This document shows, piece after piece, positions 8,561 to 18,577 of a stretch of 64,000 bases of DNA; the stretch's first letter is position 1, and the number at the start of each line of letters is the position of its first letter. The position numbers and the translations under genes were made by a program. This DNA is from Sphingobacterium sp. ML3W (lineage in GTDB: Bacteria; Bacteroidota; Bacteroidia; Sphingobacteriales; Sphingobacteriaceae): contig NZ_CP107036.1 in assembly GCF_029542085.1 (NCBI RefSeq), positions 2,790,001 through 2,854,000 of the forward strand, written 5' to 3'. Below the pieces are notes generated by a model. It had not been told where the DNA came from. It saw only the letters and a program-made list of their open reading frames with translations, and ran no database searches.

Positions 8561-11500
8561 ATGAAAAATAACGCAATTCGCGTTAAGGGGAGATATTACC
8601 CTAAACTTTTTAATACGATCATTCTCGTGAAACTGACCATCATCCTAACCCTGCTGTTCCACCTGACTGCGATAGGTAATTCTTTGGCTCAAAATGAACG
8701 TGCTACCTTACATCTCACATCGGTAAAGCTGAGCACGGTTTTAAAAGAAATTGAAAGCCAGACCAAGTATCGCTTTGTTTACGGTGACGATCTCGTCGAA
8801 GGTCTGGGCGCAGCATTTGCTGTGCACGCCCAAAATCAACCTGTCAAAGATATCCTCGATGAACTATTGACGAATACTGACCTCAGTTTTCGGATGCATC
8901 GGGAATACCTTATCATTCTTTCAAAGGAAGAAAAACAGGCACTAGCGACCCAGTCGAATATTCGAGGGCTCGTTCAGGATAGCCAAGGCCGACCATTGCC
9001 TGGTGTTACGGTGAATGTGTTAGGGGAAAACAACAACACTGTATTAACCGATCAAAACGGAATTTTTCGGATCCGAGCGTCCGTTGGACAAGTACTCCGG
9101 ATTTCGTATGTCGGGCATGTTTCACAAAATATCAAACTTACGACAAAACATAGCATAGAAGGAATCAAGGTACAGCTCGAAACTGGGGTAAATACCTTGG
9201 AGGAAACCGTCGTGGTTGGATATGGTAGTGTCAAACGGAAAGATCTGACCGGATCGGTTGTCTCTGTTGACGTGAAGGAGATCAGGGATGTGCCTTTTAC
9301 CAGTATTGATCAGGCCCTGACAGGAAAGGCTGCCGGTGTGCAAGTCATACAGGCTGATGGCTCGCCAGGCGGGGTTGCCAAAATCCGTATTCGAGGCGGT
9401 ACCTCGCTTATGGGCGGTAATGATCCCCTTTATATTATTGATGGGGTTCAGATGACCGTACAAAATCGTTATGTGAGCAATTCAGCCGAGGTGGTCAATC
9501 CGGTAGATCGCTTTGGATCTGACGACCCAAACAGTGCTGTATCGGGCTCATTTGCACGCGGACTCAATAGTCTGGCCGGACTGAACATCAGCGACATCGA
9601 AACAATAGATGTATTGAAAGATGCATCTGCCACAGCAATTTATGGATCTCGGGCTGCCAATGGTGTTGTCATTATTACCACCAAACGTGGAAAACGTGAA
9701 CAAAAACCAACTTTGGAGGCCAATTATTATCATGGTATTAGCAAGCAACGACCGATCAACCTACTTAATCGTGACCAATATATCATGATTATGCAAGAGG
9801 CTAATCGCAACCTCCTCGATGCGCGCAAAGCTGCGGGAGAAACACTCACACCTGAGGAACTTGTCGATTTTGACAACCGGATCAACAACCCTAATTTTTA
9901 TGGTCCTGCGAATACTGACTGGCTAAATCTAGTCACCCGGACTGGAAAATCCGACAACGCTGATCTCTCTGTTAGGGGGGGGGGTAATGCTTCGCAGTAT
10001 TTTATTTCTTTAGGATATACCGGTAATCAAGGCGTTGTATTAGGCACCGACTTTCAACGTTTGTCGGGACGGATTAACCTAGACAACGAGATCACTAGTA
10101 AGCTACGCACACAAGCCACATTTGGTTATGGCTATACCATCAATAATATCACCAATGGTCTTTATACGCAGGCACTCTTTGCCCCTCCGACTTTTGCAGC
10201 TTATAATGCGGATGGTTCCATTGCTAAATATACAGGAGAATCCCTAGGTGGATATGATTATCAGGGCTATCAAAATCCAATTGTACTCCTTGACGGAATC
10301 AACAGAGCAGCCAGCCACTCCCTCCTGGGATCAGTGGCAGCCGATTATAAAATTTTACCGGAACTTATTTTTCGAAGCACTGCATCAGTCAACTATAACA
10401 GTACGAACCAACGCAATTACGTGACCGGTGATGCCTTAATCGCCGCATCAAACGGTGTGGGGACTTCCAGTCTAGGGACTGGATCGCAGTCGCAAAACCA
10501 GTTGACAGACCTGTTTTTTGAAAATACATTGACCTGGGACAAAGTTTTCAATGCGCAGCACCGATTCAATATTGTTGGTGGTACTTCTTGGCAGAAAACT
10601 CGTTCTCAACTTTTTGGTGTTACCGCACAGGGTTATCCTGATGACAAGTATTTGAACAACCTTTCATCAGCTAGCTTGGTGACAGCGGCCGTTGGCACCA
10701 GTGGCCAGAACTCCCTACTGAGTTTTTATACACGTGCGCGTTATGCCTGGAAAGACCGTTATATTGTCACCTTTACAGGTCGTTCGGATGCTTCCTCCAA
10801 ATTCCCAAAAGTCAACCGTACCGGATTTTTCCCTTCTGGGGGCGTGGCTTGGCGCATCTCCGACGAACCCTTTATGAAGGGCCTAAAATGGGTAGATGAC
10901 CTCAAATTACGGGCAAGCACAGGTTACACAGGTACCCAAAATATTGGCGATAACATGTTCTACACCTTATACAGCCCATATGCATACGGCGGTAAAAGTG
11001 CCATGGTACCTACACAACTCGGCAATGAAGCGATCCGTTGGGAATCTACTCTGCAGAAAGACGCAGGCTTGGATATCAGTTTATTTAACTCCAGGTTTGG
11101 TGCCAGTATAGAAATTTACGAAAAAGCGACTTCTGGTATTTTGTTTACACGAGCAGTTGCTGGTAGTTCTTCCTACCGTAGTGTCATTGCCAATCTGGCC
11201 AATATTCGCAACCGGGGTCTGGAAATCGCCGTACGTGGTACCTTTCTAGAAAAGAAGAACTTATCTTGGAATGGTGCTTTTAATATCTCGTTCAACCGCT
11301 CCCTAGTAACCAATGTGAACCGCGACTTTACCAATCCAAATGACATCACAGACTATAACCTCGGTAATGCAATCGTCCGAGAAGGTGAGCCGCTCGGACT
11401 GATTTATGGTAAGGTATTCACGGGTCTATTACAAACACAGGAACAGGTGGATGCCTATAAGGAAAAAAATCAGTATTGGATGTATTTTGACCCTTATTTG

Positions 11501-12073
11501 GGAATAGGTGATCCAAGCTATAAAATTCCAGAAGGTGAATTTTTCCCTGAAAATGAAATCATTGGACGTGCAGAACCTAAGTTTTACGGTGGTTACACCA
11601 ATAGTATATCCTATAAAGGACTCAGTCTGACAACCTTATTTACTTTTAGCTATGGAAACGACATTCTGTACCAAGGTGATATCCAGAATAACAATGTGAG
11701 TAACAGATCAAACAAGACAACAGAAATTTTAGGTCGATGGACACCGGAGAATCCTACATCTACACGGCCAAGACTTCTTTATGGACAAAATGGAACTGCT
11801 TACACAAATAGCTCAGCAGTATATGACGGATCATTTTTACGCCTTAAATCATTGACCTTAACCTACGTCCTCCCTGCGGGATTACGTAAACGGATCGGTA
11901 TTCCTCAAGCCTCGGTATTCGGTTCAGCGACCAATATTCTGACATGGACAAGCTATCCTGGTGTGGATCCAGAGGTCAGCAACGACCCCTATAGCCTAGT
12001 CAACGGCGCAAGTGACCCAGGCACATTCCCTGCTGTTAAACAATTTATTCTAGGACTACGTTTTTCACTTTAA
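8561..12073 (+). CDS. SusC/RagA-family TonB-dependent outer-membrane transporter with signalling domain
   Basis: 1170 residues. Signal sequence to about 44 (NSLAQ). STN (secretin/TonB N-terminal) signalling domain about 48-115 (STVLKEIESQTKYRFVYGDD). Carboxypeptidase-D-like beta-sandwich about 122-205 (RGLVQDSQGRPLPGVTVNVL). Plug domain beginning TVVVGYGSVKRKDLTGSVV with RIRGGTSLMGGNDPLYIIDG, then a long barrel ending in LGLRFSL. The STN domain fits control through the FecR/sigma pair upstream. The substrate is unknown; SusC/SusD pairs import glycans, peptides or other nutrients. A run of ten G bases at 9975-9984 lies inside the coding sequence, within VRGGGN. Confidence 0.95.
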   Translation: MKNNAIRVKGRYYPKLFNTIILVKLTIILTLLFHLTAIGNSLAQNERATLHLTSVKLSTVLKEIESQTKYRFVYGDDLVEGLGAAFAVHAQNQPVKDILDELLTNTDLSFRMHREYLIILSKEEKQALATQSNIRGLVQDSQGRPLPGVTVNVLGENNNTVLTDQNGIFRIRASVGQVLRISYVGHVSQNIKLTTKHSIEGIKVQLETGVNTLEETVVVGYGSVKRKDLTGSVVSVDVKEIRDVPFTSIDQALTGKAAGVQVIQADGSPGGVAKIRIRGGTSLMGGNDPLYIIDGVQMTVQNRYVSNSAEVVNPVDRFGSDDPNSAVSGSFARGLNSLAGLNISDIETIDVLKDASATAIYGSRAANGVVIITTKRGKREQKPTLEANYYHGISKQRPINLLNRDQYIMIMQEANRNLLDARKAAGETLTPEELVDFDNRINNPNFYGPANTDWLNLVTRTGKSDNADLSVRGGGNASQYFISLGYTGNQGVVLGTDFQRLSGRINLDNEITSKLRTQATFGYGYTINNITNGLYTQALFAPPTFAAYNADGSIAKYTGESLGGYDYQGYQNPIVLLDGINRAASHSLLGSVAADYKILPELIFRSTASVNYNSTNQRNYVTGDALIAASNGVGTSSLGTGSQSQNQLTDLFFENTLTWDKVFNAQHRFNIVGGTSWQKTRSQLFGVTAQGYPDDKYLNNLSSASLVTAAVGTSGQNSLLSFYTRARYAWKDRYIVTFTGRSDASSKFPKVNRTGFFPSGGVAWRISDEPFMKGLKWVDDLKLRASTGYTGTQNIGDNMFYTLYSPYAYGGKSAMVPTQLGNEAIRWESTLQKDAGLDISLFNSRFGASIEIYEKATSGILFTRAVAGSSSYRSVIANLANIRNRGLEIAVRGTFLEKKNLSWNGAFNISFNRSLVTNVNRDFTNPNDITDYNLGNAIVREGEPLGLIYGKVFTGLLQTQEQVDAYKEKNQYWMYFDPYLGIGDPSYKIPEGEFFPENEIIGRAEPKFYGGYTNSISYKGLSLTTLFTFSYGNDILYQGDIQNNNVSNRSNKTTEILGRWTPENPTSTRPRLLYGQNGTAYTNSSAVYDGSFLRLKSLTLTYVLPAGLRKRIGIPQASVFGSATNILTWTSYPGVDPEVSNDPYSLVNGASDPGTFPAVKQFILGLRFSL

Positions 12074-12083
12074 TGACGAGAAT

Positions 12084-13523
12084 ATGAAAAGAAAACTCAT
12101 CTATATACTATTTGGATTAACCGCTATAACGAGCAGTGTGAGTCTAACTTCCTGCGAAAGCCAACTCGGTGCCCTACCTGAAAATGCAAAGGTCGATGGC
12201 AATACTGTATTGGATGCGCCAACAGCTCGCATCGCACTGAATGGCGTATATTTTCGCTTTGCGAACGTGTCTCAAGACAATGGCATCACCCAATGGACCA
12301 ACAATGAGCGACTTCCCGCCCAGTTGACCGGATACATGATGTATGGATATGGTACCGGCGCCGGGGCACCAGAAGATAACCAAATGCTCAGTTCGTCCGA
12401 TATCTACTGGTCCTATAGCTACGGTATTATCAATGCCGCAAATTCGTTGATCGGCGGTATGGATAAATTACCCCAAGGTCGTATTCCAACCGCGGAACGT
12501 GAGCCTATCGAAGCTGAAGCACGATTTCTAAGGGCCTATGGGAATTTCAAATTATTAACCTTCTATGGACAATGGTTTGATTACTCCAGTCCTTATGGCG
12601 TATTATTACGCTATGAGGCTGTCACAATCGGCAATATCCCTAAGGCTCGCTCCTCAGTAGCAGAAAGTTATACTTCGATCCTACAGGATCTGGATTACGC
12701 CATTTTGCACTGTCCCGCTCAGCATGAAAAATATTATGCCACCCTGTGGGCAGCAAGAGCTTTGAAGGCCCGCGTACTGATGTGTCGTGGCCAGGCAGGT
12801 GATTATGCTGAAGTCATCAAGCTATCCGATGCGATCATCAACGATAGTCCTTACCGACTTGAGCCACTCGCAAAAGATATCTTCCGGACCAAAGGAGCCA
12901 GTAGCACAGAAGTCATGCTCAGTATAGCTCCGCAGCCCAACCAACCTGCCTATGCCTACAGCCGTAGCCGACAGTTTTATCCTGGTGCATCATCCCTATA
13001 TTGCGCAACGCAGGGTCTACGCGATCTCCTGACAGCTGATCCAAGACAGGATTGGATGGTCGGTAGTTTTCGTAAAAACTACGCCAACTATTTTTTCACA
13101 AAGTATATCGCTGAAGGTACAGTCCCAACAGTCGTTTCGGAAACGTATTATGCGATCCGCCTGACTGAAGTACATTTATTGAAAGCTGAGGCTTTGCTGC
13201 GCAATAATGGATCTATCACTGAGGCCAAAGCGATCCTCAAAGAAATAGGCTCACACAATGGCTTATCCGATTTTTCCAAACTTGATGCACTGACGAGTCG
13301 TGAAGAAATGTTAAAGTACAACTACCAGGAAACGTCCAAGAGCCTTGTAGCAGAAGATGGACAGGAATGGTTATGTCTGCTGCGTTTGCCATTAGCTACC
13401 GTGACGTCCATCCGTCCTAAATTAACCAATATCCAGCAATATATATTGCCAGTACCAAAAAGTGAATTTGCAGATAATTCCAAATTTGGCGAGCAAAACC
13501 CGGGTTATAATATTGATCTGTAA
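12084..13523 (+). CDS. SusD/RagB-family nutrient-binding lipoprotein
   Basis: 479 residues starting 10 bases after the SusC stop. The signal peptide ends in a lipobox (SVSLTSC), placing it on the outer-membrane surface as the lid of the SusC transporter. Family features: helical TPR-like core with AEARFLRAYGNFKLLTFYGQWFD, NIPKARSSVAESYTSILQDLDYA and the late YYAIRLTEVHLLKAEALLRNN segment. The C-terminus IQQYILPVPKSEF...NPGYNI is typical for SusD. At 479 residues it is at the short end of the family. Confidence 0.93.
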   Translation: MKRKLIYILFGLTAITSSVSLTSCESQLGALPENAKVDGNTVLDAPTARIALNGVYFRFANVSQDNGITQWTNNERLPAQLTGYMMYGYGTGAGAPEDNQMLSSSDIYWSYSYGIINAANSLIGGMDKLPQGRIPTAEREPIEAEARFLRAYGNFKLLTFYGQWFDYSSPYGVLLRYEAVTIGNIPKARSSVAESYTSILQDLDYAILHCPAQHEKYYATLWAARALKARVLMCRGQAGDYAEVIKLSDAIINDSPYRLEPLAKDIFRTKGASSTEVMLSIAPQPNQPAYAYSRSRQFYPGASSLYCATQGLRDLLTADPRQDWMVGSFRKNYANYFFTKYIAEGTVPTVVSETYYAIRLTEVHLLKAEALLRNNGSITEAKAILKEIGSHNGLSDFSKLDALTSREEMLKYNYQETSKSLVAEDGQEWLCLLRLPLATVTSIRPKLTNIQQYILPVPKSEFADNSKFGEQNPGYNIDL

Positions 13524-13561
13524 GATAAAAGACTTTGATAAAAAATTTAAAAGATAACAAT

Positions 13562-14641
13562 ATGAACTGCAAAAACTATATACTTAGTGCTTTACTACTC
13601 ACAACAACACTAGGTGCCCTGGCACAAAAGGCAAAAGTTTCCGGTCTGATCAAAGGTATTGGCGACGCTCAAGTGGCTATTGGTTACCTAAAAGATGGCA
13701 AGATGAAAACAGATACGGTTAAGATCCAGAAAGATAAATTTGTTTGGGAGGCAGATATGCCCGAACCCCAAAAGATCTATCTGATGTTCCCATCGCGTTA
13801 CGCCGAACTCTTCCTCGAAGCGGGCAATATCAGCATCACTGGCCAGGCCGATTCATTACACTTATTAAAAGCCAAGGGCAGCAAAATACAAGCTGAGGCC
13901 GAACGTTACCAAGCGACCTTAAAAGACCTGGAACAACAATCCAACCCACTTTATCAGCAATGGGGAAAAGGTACGGAAGCAGAACAATTAAAACTCGAAC
14001 AACAACTGGATGCAATCAGTACCGAACGTCGGGCTCGAGCAGCAGCCTATATCAGCGTACATCCAAATAGTGCCTTTAGCCTGAGTCTGGTCTCTGACCG
14101 ATCGGCTATGGGAAGCTACGAGGAGGTGAAACCTCTTTACGATGTACTCGACAAAACCGTACTTGCTATGGCGACAGGTAAACAGCTTACCGAACGTCTG
14201 GAAGTACTCAAACGTAGTGCTCTGGGAGCCACAATTTTGGATTTCACACAAAATGACCCCGAAGGCAAACCGATCAGTTTCAGCAGCTTCAAAGGAAAAT
14301 ATGTATTGGTCGACTTTTGGGCAAGCTGGTGTGGCCCCTGCCGTGCCGAAAACCCCAATGTCCTTAAAGCTTATAACAAATACAAGGACAATAATTTTAC
14401 TGTTATTGGGATTTCTTTGGATGACAACGCCGAAAAATGGAAAAAAGCCATCAAAGATGACGGTATGCCCTGGTCGCAAGTATCTTCATTAAAAGGCTTC
14501 GAAAATGAAGTATCCACCTATTATGGTATTCAGGGCATACCAAGTTCGTTACTGGTAGATCCCAATGGAAAAATCATTGCCCGTAACCTACGTGGCGCAT
14601 CCCTACAACAAAAGCTGAACGAGATTTTTAAAACACAATAA
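13562..14641 (+). CDS. TlpA-like thioredoxin-fold protein with DUF4369-type N-terminus (first of three)
   Basis: 359 residues from the ATG at 13562, which gives a clean signal peptide (MNCKNYILSALLLTTTLGAL, then AQ). The upstream in-frame ATG at 13535 only adds a polar nine-residue extension. The N-terminal half (about 23-210) is a beta-rich DUF4369-like domain. The C-terminal half is a TlpA/ResA-type thioredoxin fold with active site FWASWCGPCRAENP. A cis-Pro-containing QGIPSSLLVDPNGKII motif follows. It should act in the periplasm as a thiol-disulfide reductase. It is co-directional with SusD and 38 bases after it. Confidence 0.88.
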   Translation: MNCKNYILSALLLTTTLGALAQKAKVSGLIKGIGDAQVAIGYLKDGKMKTDTVKIQKDKFVWEADMPEPQKIYLMFPSRYAELFLEAGNISITGQADSLHLLKAKGSKIQAEAERYQATLKDLEQQSNPLYQQWGKGTEAEQLKLEQQLDAISTERRARAAAYISVHPNSAFSLSLVSDRSAMGSYEEVKPLYDVLDKTVLAMATGKQLTERLEVLKRSALGATILDFTQNDPEGKPISFSSFKGKYVLVDFWASWCGPCRAENPNVLKAYNKYKDNNFTVIGISLDDNAEKWKKAIKDDGMPWSQVSSLKGFENEVSTYYGIQGIPSSLLVDPNGKIIARNLRGASLQQKLNEIFKTQ

Positions 14642-14642
14642 G

Positions 14643-15830
14643 ATGAAATACACCTTACTATCCCTTGTAGCCCTGCTACTTATGCAGGGTTGCAAAAATT
14701 CACAAACGGACGGAAAATACACATTACATGGACAAATCAAAGGCATTACCTCAGGGACAATCAAATTACAACGTCTCGATGATGTTACCAGACAGTCGAT
14801 TACTATCGATAGCACAGCGCTACAAAACGGCAAGTTCCAGCTAACAGGCTCCATTGATCGGCCAGAGATGATGTCTATCAAGATCGAACCTGGCAACTGG
14901 TCGGCCACCCTGTTTATCGAATCGGGTGAACTTCAATTCCAGGCAGATACGAGTGGATCTACCCATTATGATTATACCGCTTATGGTGATAGTAAAGGCG
15001 CCATCTTACGCAATTTCAGTTTGAGCGGTTCCGAAAACCAGGACATGTTTGATGCATTTGAAAACCATCCCAAAAGCCTTGCCGCCAAAAAGATGTTTGA
15101 ACAGCTCAACAAGAAATACGAGGCCGCAGGCAAAACTGAAGAAAAAGAGGCCATCCGTGCAGAAATGGAAGCTTTTGGAGATAAACACAAAATCTGGGAA
15201 CTTCACTGGATCGATAGCATCACTCAGCAGCATCCATCACTCGTAGCAGGAGCCTACCTCTTGCAGCGCTATCAGCTCTTTAATGAATCCATGCCGGTTA
15301 CGGAACTCGACAAACGTCTTCAAGTGTTTCAATCTCCCGCAAAAGAATCCAAATACATCAAAGATCTTCAAAGCAAAGTGGCCGTAAAAAAAGCGCTGTT
15401 GCCCGGTAATCAAGCGCCAGATTTCAAAGCTTTAAAACGTGACAGTAGCAATTTCCAGCTTTCCTCACTACGTGGCAAGTATGTCCTTCTCGATTTCTGG
15501 GCCAGTTGGTGCGTACCGTGTCGCCAAGCCATCCCCCATTGGAAGGAAGCCTACAAAACATACCATGATAAGGGCTTAGAAATCGTTGGCGTCACCAATG
15601 ACAGCCGCTGGCCAGACTGGTTCAAAGCACTCGATCAGGAAAAAATGCCATGGATCCAAGTAGCCGATGATTTCCCTATCAAGAATAGTCCGGCGAGGAT
15701 CGCAACCCTGTACGACATTCCGAGCTTGCCGACGTATGTTTTATTGGACAAAGAAGGAAAAATTATTATTCATACCACCTCTAAAGAAGAAATGGATGCC
15801 CAATTAAAAGCAGCATTCAGCACCTTATAG
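14643..15830 (+). CDS. TlpA-like thioredoxin-fold lipoprotein with DUF4369-type N-terminus (second of three)
   Basis: 395 residues starting one base after the previous stop, so almost certainly co-transcribed. The signal peptide ends LLLMQGC, a lipobox, so this copy is membrane-anchored, unlike the first. The DUF4369-like domain (YTLHGQIKGITSGTIKLQRL...) covers roughly the first 140 residues. A helical linker follows, then the thioredoxin fold with FWASWCVPCRQAIP and cis-Pro motif YDIPSLPTYVLLDKEGKII. Together with its neighbours it suggests the imported nutrient or its receptor needs thiol chemistry, or that the trio serves general envelope redox needs. Confidence 0.88.
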   Translation: MKYTLLSLVALLLMQGCKNSQTDGKYTLHGQIKGITSGTIKLQRLDDVTRQSITIDSTALQNGKFQLTGSIDRPEMMSIKIEPGNWSATLFIESGELQFQADTSGSTHYDYTAYGDSKGAILRNFSLSGSENQDMFDAFENHPKSLAAKKMFEQLNKKYEAAGKTEEKEAIRAEMEAFGDKHKIWELHWIDSITQQHPSLVAGAYLLQRYQLFNESMPVTELDKRLQVFQSPAKESKYIKDLQSKVAVKKALLPGNQAPDFKALKRDSSNFQLSSLRGKYVLLDFWASWCVPCRQAIPHWKEAYKTYHDKGLEIVGVTNDSRWPDWFKALDQEKMPWIQVADDFPIKNSPARIATLYDIPSLPTYVLLDKEGKIIIHTTSKEEMDAQLKAAFSTL

Positions 15831-15858
15831 CTCATACGAGCATATAGACAACAGCAAT

Positions 15859-18132
15859 ATGAAAAAGAGCACATTATCATTCCTGTTTTTAGCCCTGGCC
15901 AGTCAGGCTTTTGCGCAAAAAACAAATACCGTACTGACAGGCAAGCTAGACAATCTGCCTAAGGACCAATGGATTTATCTTTCCGGATTCGGAAACGGAC
16001 AGAAGGACTCAGTGCAACAGACTGAAAAAGGCTTTCGGTTTGATCTGGATATCCCTGAAGGTGAAGGTGATTTTTACATTTTTCAGGTAGGCAAAATGAA
16101 AGCTTCGGGAGAGATGAACGGCGCCTTTATATTCTTAGAAAAAGGCAAGCTTAATATTAGCAGCAAAACCCCAATGCTCAAAGATGCAAAATATAGTGGC
16201 GGCAAACTCGCAGATTATTACAACCTATTCGAGCAACGCTCCAAAGTAACGGGGTTGGATGCCTTATATGATCAGTTTGGTGAAGCCCGCAAGAACAAGG
16301 ACCAAGATAAAATCGCCACATTACGAAAAGAGATAGACCACAAAAATGCTGAGCAGGCCACGCTGGACAAGAGCTTTGTATTAAAACATAAAAACAGTCC
16401 CGCAATCGTATATCCGATGTTTTTTACTCTGCGCAATGGTGACGATCTTGCTTCACTGGATGAGCTGTTACAACAGGCTAGTCCACAAGCTAGAAATAAT
16501 GCCCCGATCAAAGCTATCGAACATAGCATCAAAACCGATAAACTGACTGGTATTGGCCGCACAGCACTGCCTTTCACACAAGCCGATACCTTAGGAAACA
16601 AAGTTTCTCTAGCTGATTTCAAGGGTAAATATGTCCTAGTTGATTTCTGGGCCAGCTGGTGTGTACCCTGCCGTATGGAAAATCCCAATGTAGTCAGTGC
16701 CTTCCAGCAATACAAAAACAAAAACTTCACCGTATTGGGTATTTCATTCGACTACCCCGGACAGCAAAAACGTTGGTTGGATGCAATTCATAGTGATCAT
16801 CTAAACTGGCCCCAACTTTCTGACCTCAAAGGCTGGAAAAATGAAGTCGGCGTGCTTTATGATATCAAATCCATCCCCTCTAACCTTCTGATTGATCCGA
16901 ATGGTGTGATCATCGCCAAAAATCTTCGCGGAGAGCATTTGGACAAGAAATTAGCAGAGCTCCTGGGGGCGCCCGCCATGGACAAAAATACCCTCGTCAT
17001 TAAGGGAGAAATCGAAAATCCAGCAAAAGCATCTTGGTTCCATATACATTATACCGATGCTACAGGGAAGAAAGTTGTTGACAGTACCCAGATTTTCAAT
17101 GGTGTATTCAGTTATCTTGGCAAAATACAAGGCCCCACACACGCCACAGGCTATTTTAGCGATGGAAAAAGCGGCGCGCCACAGTCCTACGAACAATACC
17201 TGCAGTTTTATATTGAACCAGGTGTTTTACAGATCAGCGGTGATGCTAGTTCTCCACAGGAGATAGTCCTATCTGGTTTAAAAACTCAGGATGAATTCAA
17301 TAGCTACAACAGCTTGATTAAAGCCGAAATCGTTGCCTTAAAACCACTCAACGCGTCGTACAATAATAAAAACAACGAATACATCGCCTTGAAAAAACAA
17401 GGAGCTTCGGAGGAAGTTCTCAACGCTAAACTTGATGAACTTGAAAAAATCAAAGAAGACATGTCCCCTATGCAGCAAGCAATACGCGACAAACAGTTTT
17501 CCTATATCAAACAGCATCCTAATTCAGTTATTTCCGCGGCACAACTTCGCTTTTTCGTTAGCAGTATAGACCTAGCAGAACTTCAAAGCATTTACGAGCA
17601 GATGGGACCTGAAATCAGAAACTCAGCCAATGGTCAGGAACTGGCGGAGGAAATTACGAAATTAAAATCAGGTTCACCGGGAAGCACAGCCACGGATTTC
17701 GCAGGAATAGATATCAACGGTAAGCCACTTAAACTATCCGAATACCGTGGTAAGTATGTGTTACTGGATTTTTGGGCGAGCTGGTGTGTGCCTTGTCGTA
17801 AGGGCAACCCGCACCTCTTGCAACTCTACAGCAAATACAAAAAGAAAGGCTTTGAAATTATCGGTGTCTCAGATGACGATTCTAATCCCAAAGCTTGGAA
17901 AAAAGCGGTCGATCAAGACAAGATTGGTGTATGGAAGCATGTCTTACGAGGCTTAAAGACAAGTCCTCAAGGTGATTTTGATAAATCAGAAGACCGCTCA
18001 GAAGCCTATGGCATCCATACATTGCCAACCAAGATCCTCATTGATCCGAATGGTGTTATCGTGGGTCGTTACGGTGGTGGTGGTAGTGATGACGATCTAG
18101 ACGCTAAACTGAAGACTGTCTTCAAATTTTAA
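15859..18132 (+). CDS. Tandem double TlpA-like thioredoxin protein (third of three)
   Basis: 757 residues with a signal peptide (MKKSTLSFLFLALASQAFAQ). It is an internal duplication: beta-rich domain, thioredoxin fold with FWASWCVPCRMENP and SIPSNLLIDPNG, then a second beta-rich domain from about residue 376 (LVIKGEIENPAKASWFHI). A second thioredoxin fold follows with FWASWCVPCRKGNP and TLPTKILIDPNG. Both CVPC sites are intact, so both halves could be active. It is the last gene of the unit and is followed 6 bases later by a strong terminator. Fused double TlpA proteins are less usual than the single form. Confidence 0.88.
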   Translation: MKKSTLSFLFLALASQAFAQKTNTVLTGKLDNLPKDQWIYLSGFGNGQKDSVQQTEKGFRFDLDIPEGEGDFYIFQVGKMKASGEMNGAFIFLEKGKLNISSKTPMLKDAKYSGGKLADYYNLFEQRSKVTGLDALYDQFGEARKNKDQDKIATLRKEIDHKNAEQATLDKSFVLKHKNSPAIVYPMFFTLRNGDDLASLDELLQQASPQARNNAPIKAIEHSIKTDKLTGIGRTALPFTQADTLGNKVSLADFKGKYVLVDFWASWCVPCRMENPNVVSAFQQYKNKNFTVLGISFDYPGQQKRWLDAIHSDHLNWPQLSDLKGWKNEVGVLYDIKSIPSNLLIDPNGVIIAKNLRGEHLDKKLAELLGAPAMDKNTLVIKGEIENPAKASWFHIHYTDATGKKVVDSTQIFNGVFSYLGKIQGPTHATGYFSDGKSGAPQSYEQYLQFYIEPGVLQISGDASSPQEIVLSGLKTQDEFNSYNSLIKAEIVALKPLNASYNNKNNEYIALKKQGASEEVLNAKLDELEKIKEDMSPMQQAIRDKQFSYIKQHPNSVISAAQLRFFVSSIDLAELQSIYEQMGPEIRNSANGQELAEEITKLKSGSPGSTATDFAGIDINGKPLKLSEYRGKYVLLDFWASWCVPCRKGNPHLLQLYSKYKKKGFEIIGVSDDDSNPKAWKKAVDQDKIGVWKHVLRGLKTSPQGDFDKSEDRSEAYGIHTLPTKILIDPNGVIVGRYGGGGSDDDLDAKLKTVFKF

Positions 18133-18138
18133 AAAAAA

Positions 18139-18179
18139 GAGCCGTATCGGATAGTTAAGGCTTGATACGGCTCCTTTTT
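18139..18179 (+). terminator. Rho-independent terminator of the SusC/D-TlpA operon
   Basis: GAGCCGTATC pairs perfectly with GATACGGCTC, followed by CTTTTTG. It lies directly after the double-thioredoxin gene. Confidence 0.85.
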
Positions 18180-18380
18180 GAGTTTAAATTTCCAAAACAC
18201 AATTAATGCCCTTCGATATCAAATAACAATACCAAAATCTAGTTCTCATGGATTCGATAATTGTATGACAGTTTTAGTCTTCCCAATCTGCATATAAATA
18301 GGCCAACTATCACTTTTCGAATGCGTGTTCTACACTAGTCAAATAAAGTAATACATCATTTTTGATCTCATTCTCATCTT

Positions 18381-18412
18381 CGCTTTCGTCACTGTGAGTA
18401 TGCCGTTCGTCA
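18381..18412 (+). promoter_or_regulatory. LytTR-type direct-repeat operator before the MscS gene
   Basis: Two half-sites, GCTTTCGTCA and GCCGTTCGTCA, repeat TTCGTCA with starts exactly 21 bases apart (18385 and 18406). That is two helical turns, the geometry known for LytTR-domain regulators. The second half-site fits the published LytTR-type consensus except at its first base. A nearly identical 28-base block lies at 23581-23608, upstream of the gene next to the LytTR regulator at 25396. The space from 18180 to 18380 is otherwise featureless. Confidence 0.6.
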
Positions 18413-18577
18413 AATAAACAGAAAAGCAAATCCGTGGGATGGTTTTATCATATCTTGAAGCCCAAAACCATCGTGACCAGAACTATTAATGATCTGGCCT
18501 ATTTCTCCTTCAATGATGGCTATCAAATCTCCTGTTTTTTTATTATTTTTACCACTATCGAAACCCAATTTACTAGT

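Noticed and set aside
9122..9463. 113-codon minus-strand frame inside susC
   Set aside because: Shadow of the receptor reading frame. No start signals and no family resemblance.
13988..14479. 163-codon open frame on the minus strand within the first TlpA-like gene
   Set aside because: It is antisense to a well-supported gene, has no recognisable motif and an unlikely amino-acid make-up.
12084..18132. Possibility that the three thioredoxin-like genes are frameshifted parts of one gene
   Set aside because: Each has its own signal peptide or lipobox and a complete fold, and the spacing fits an operon.
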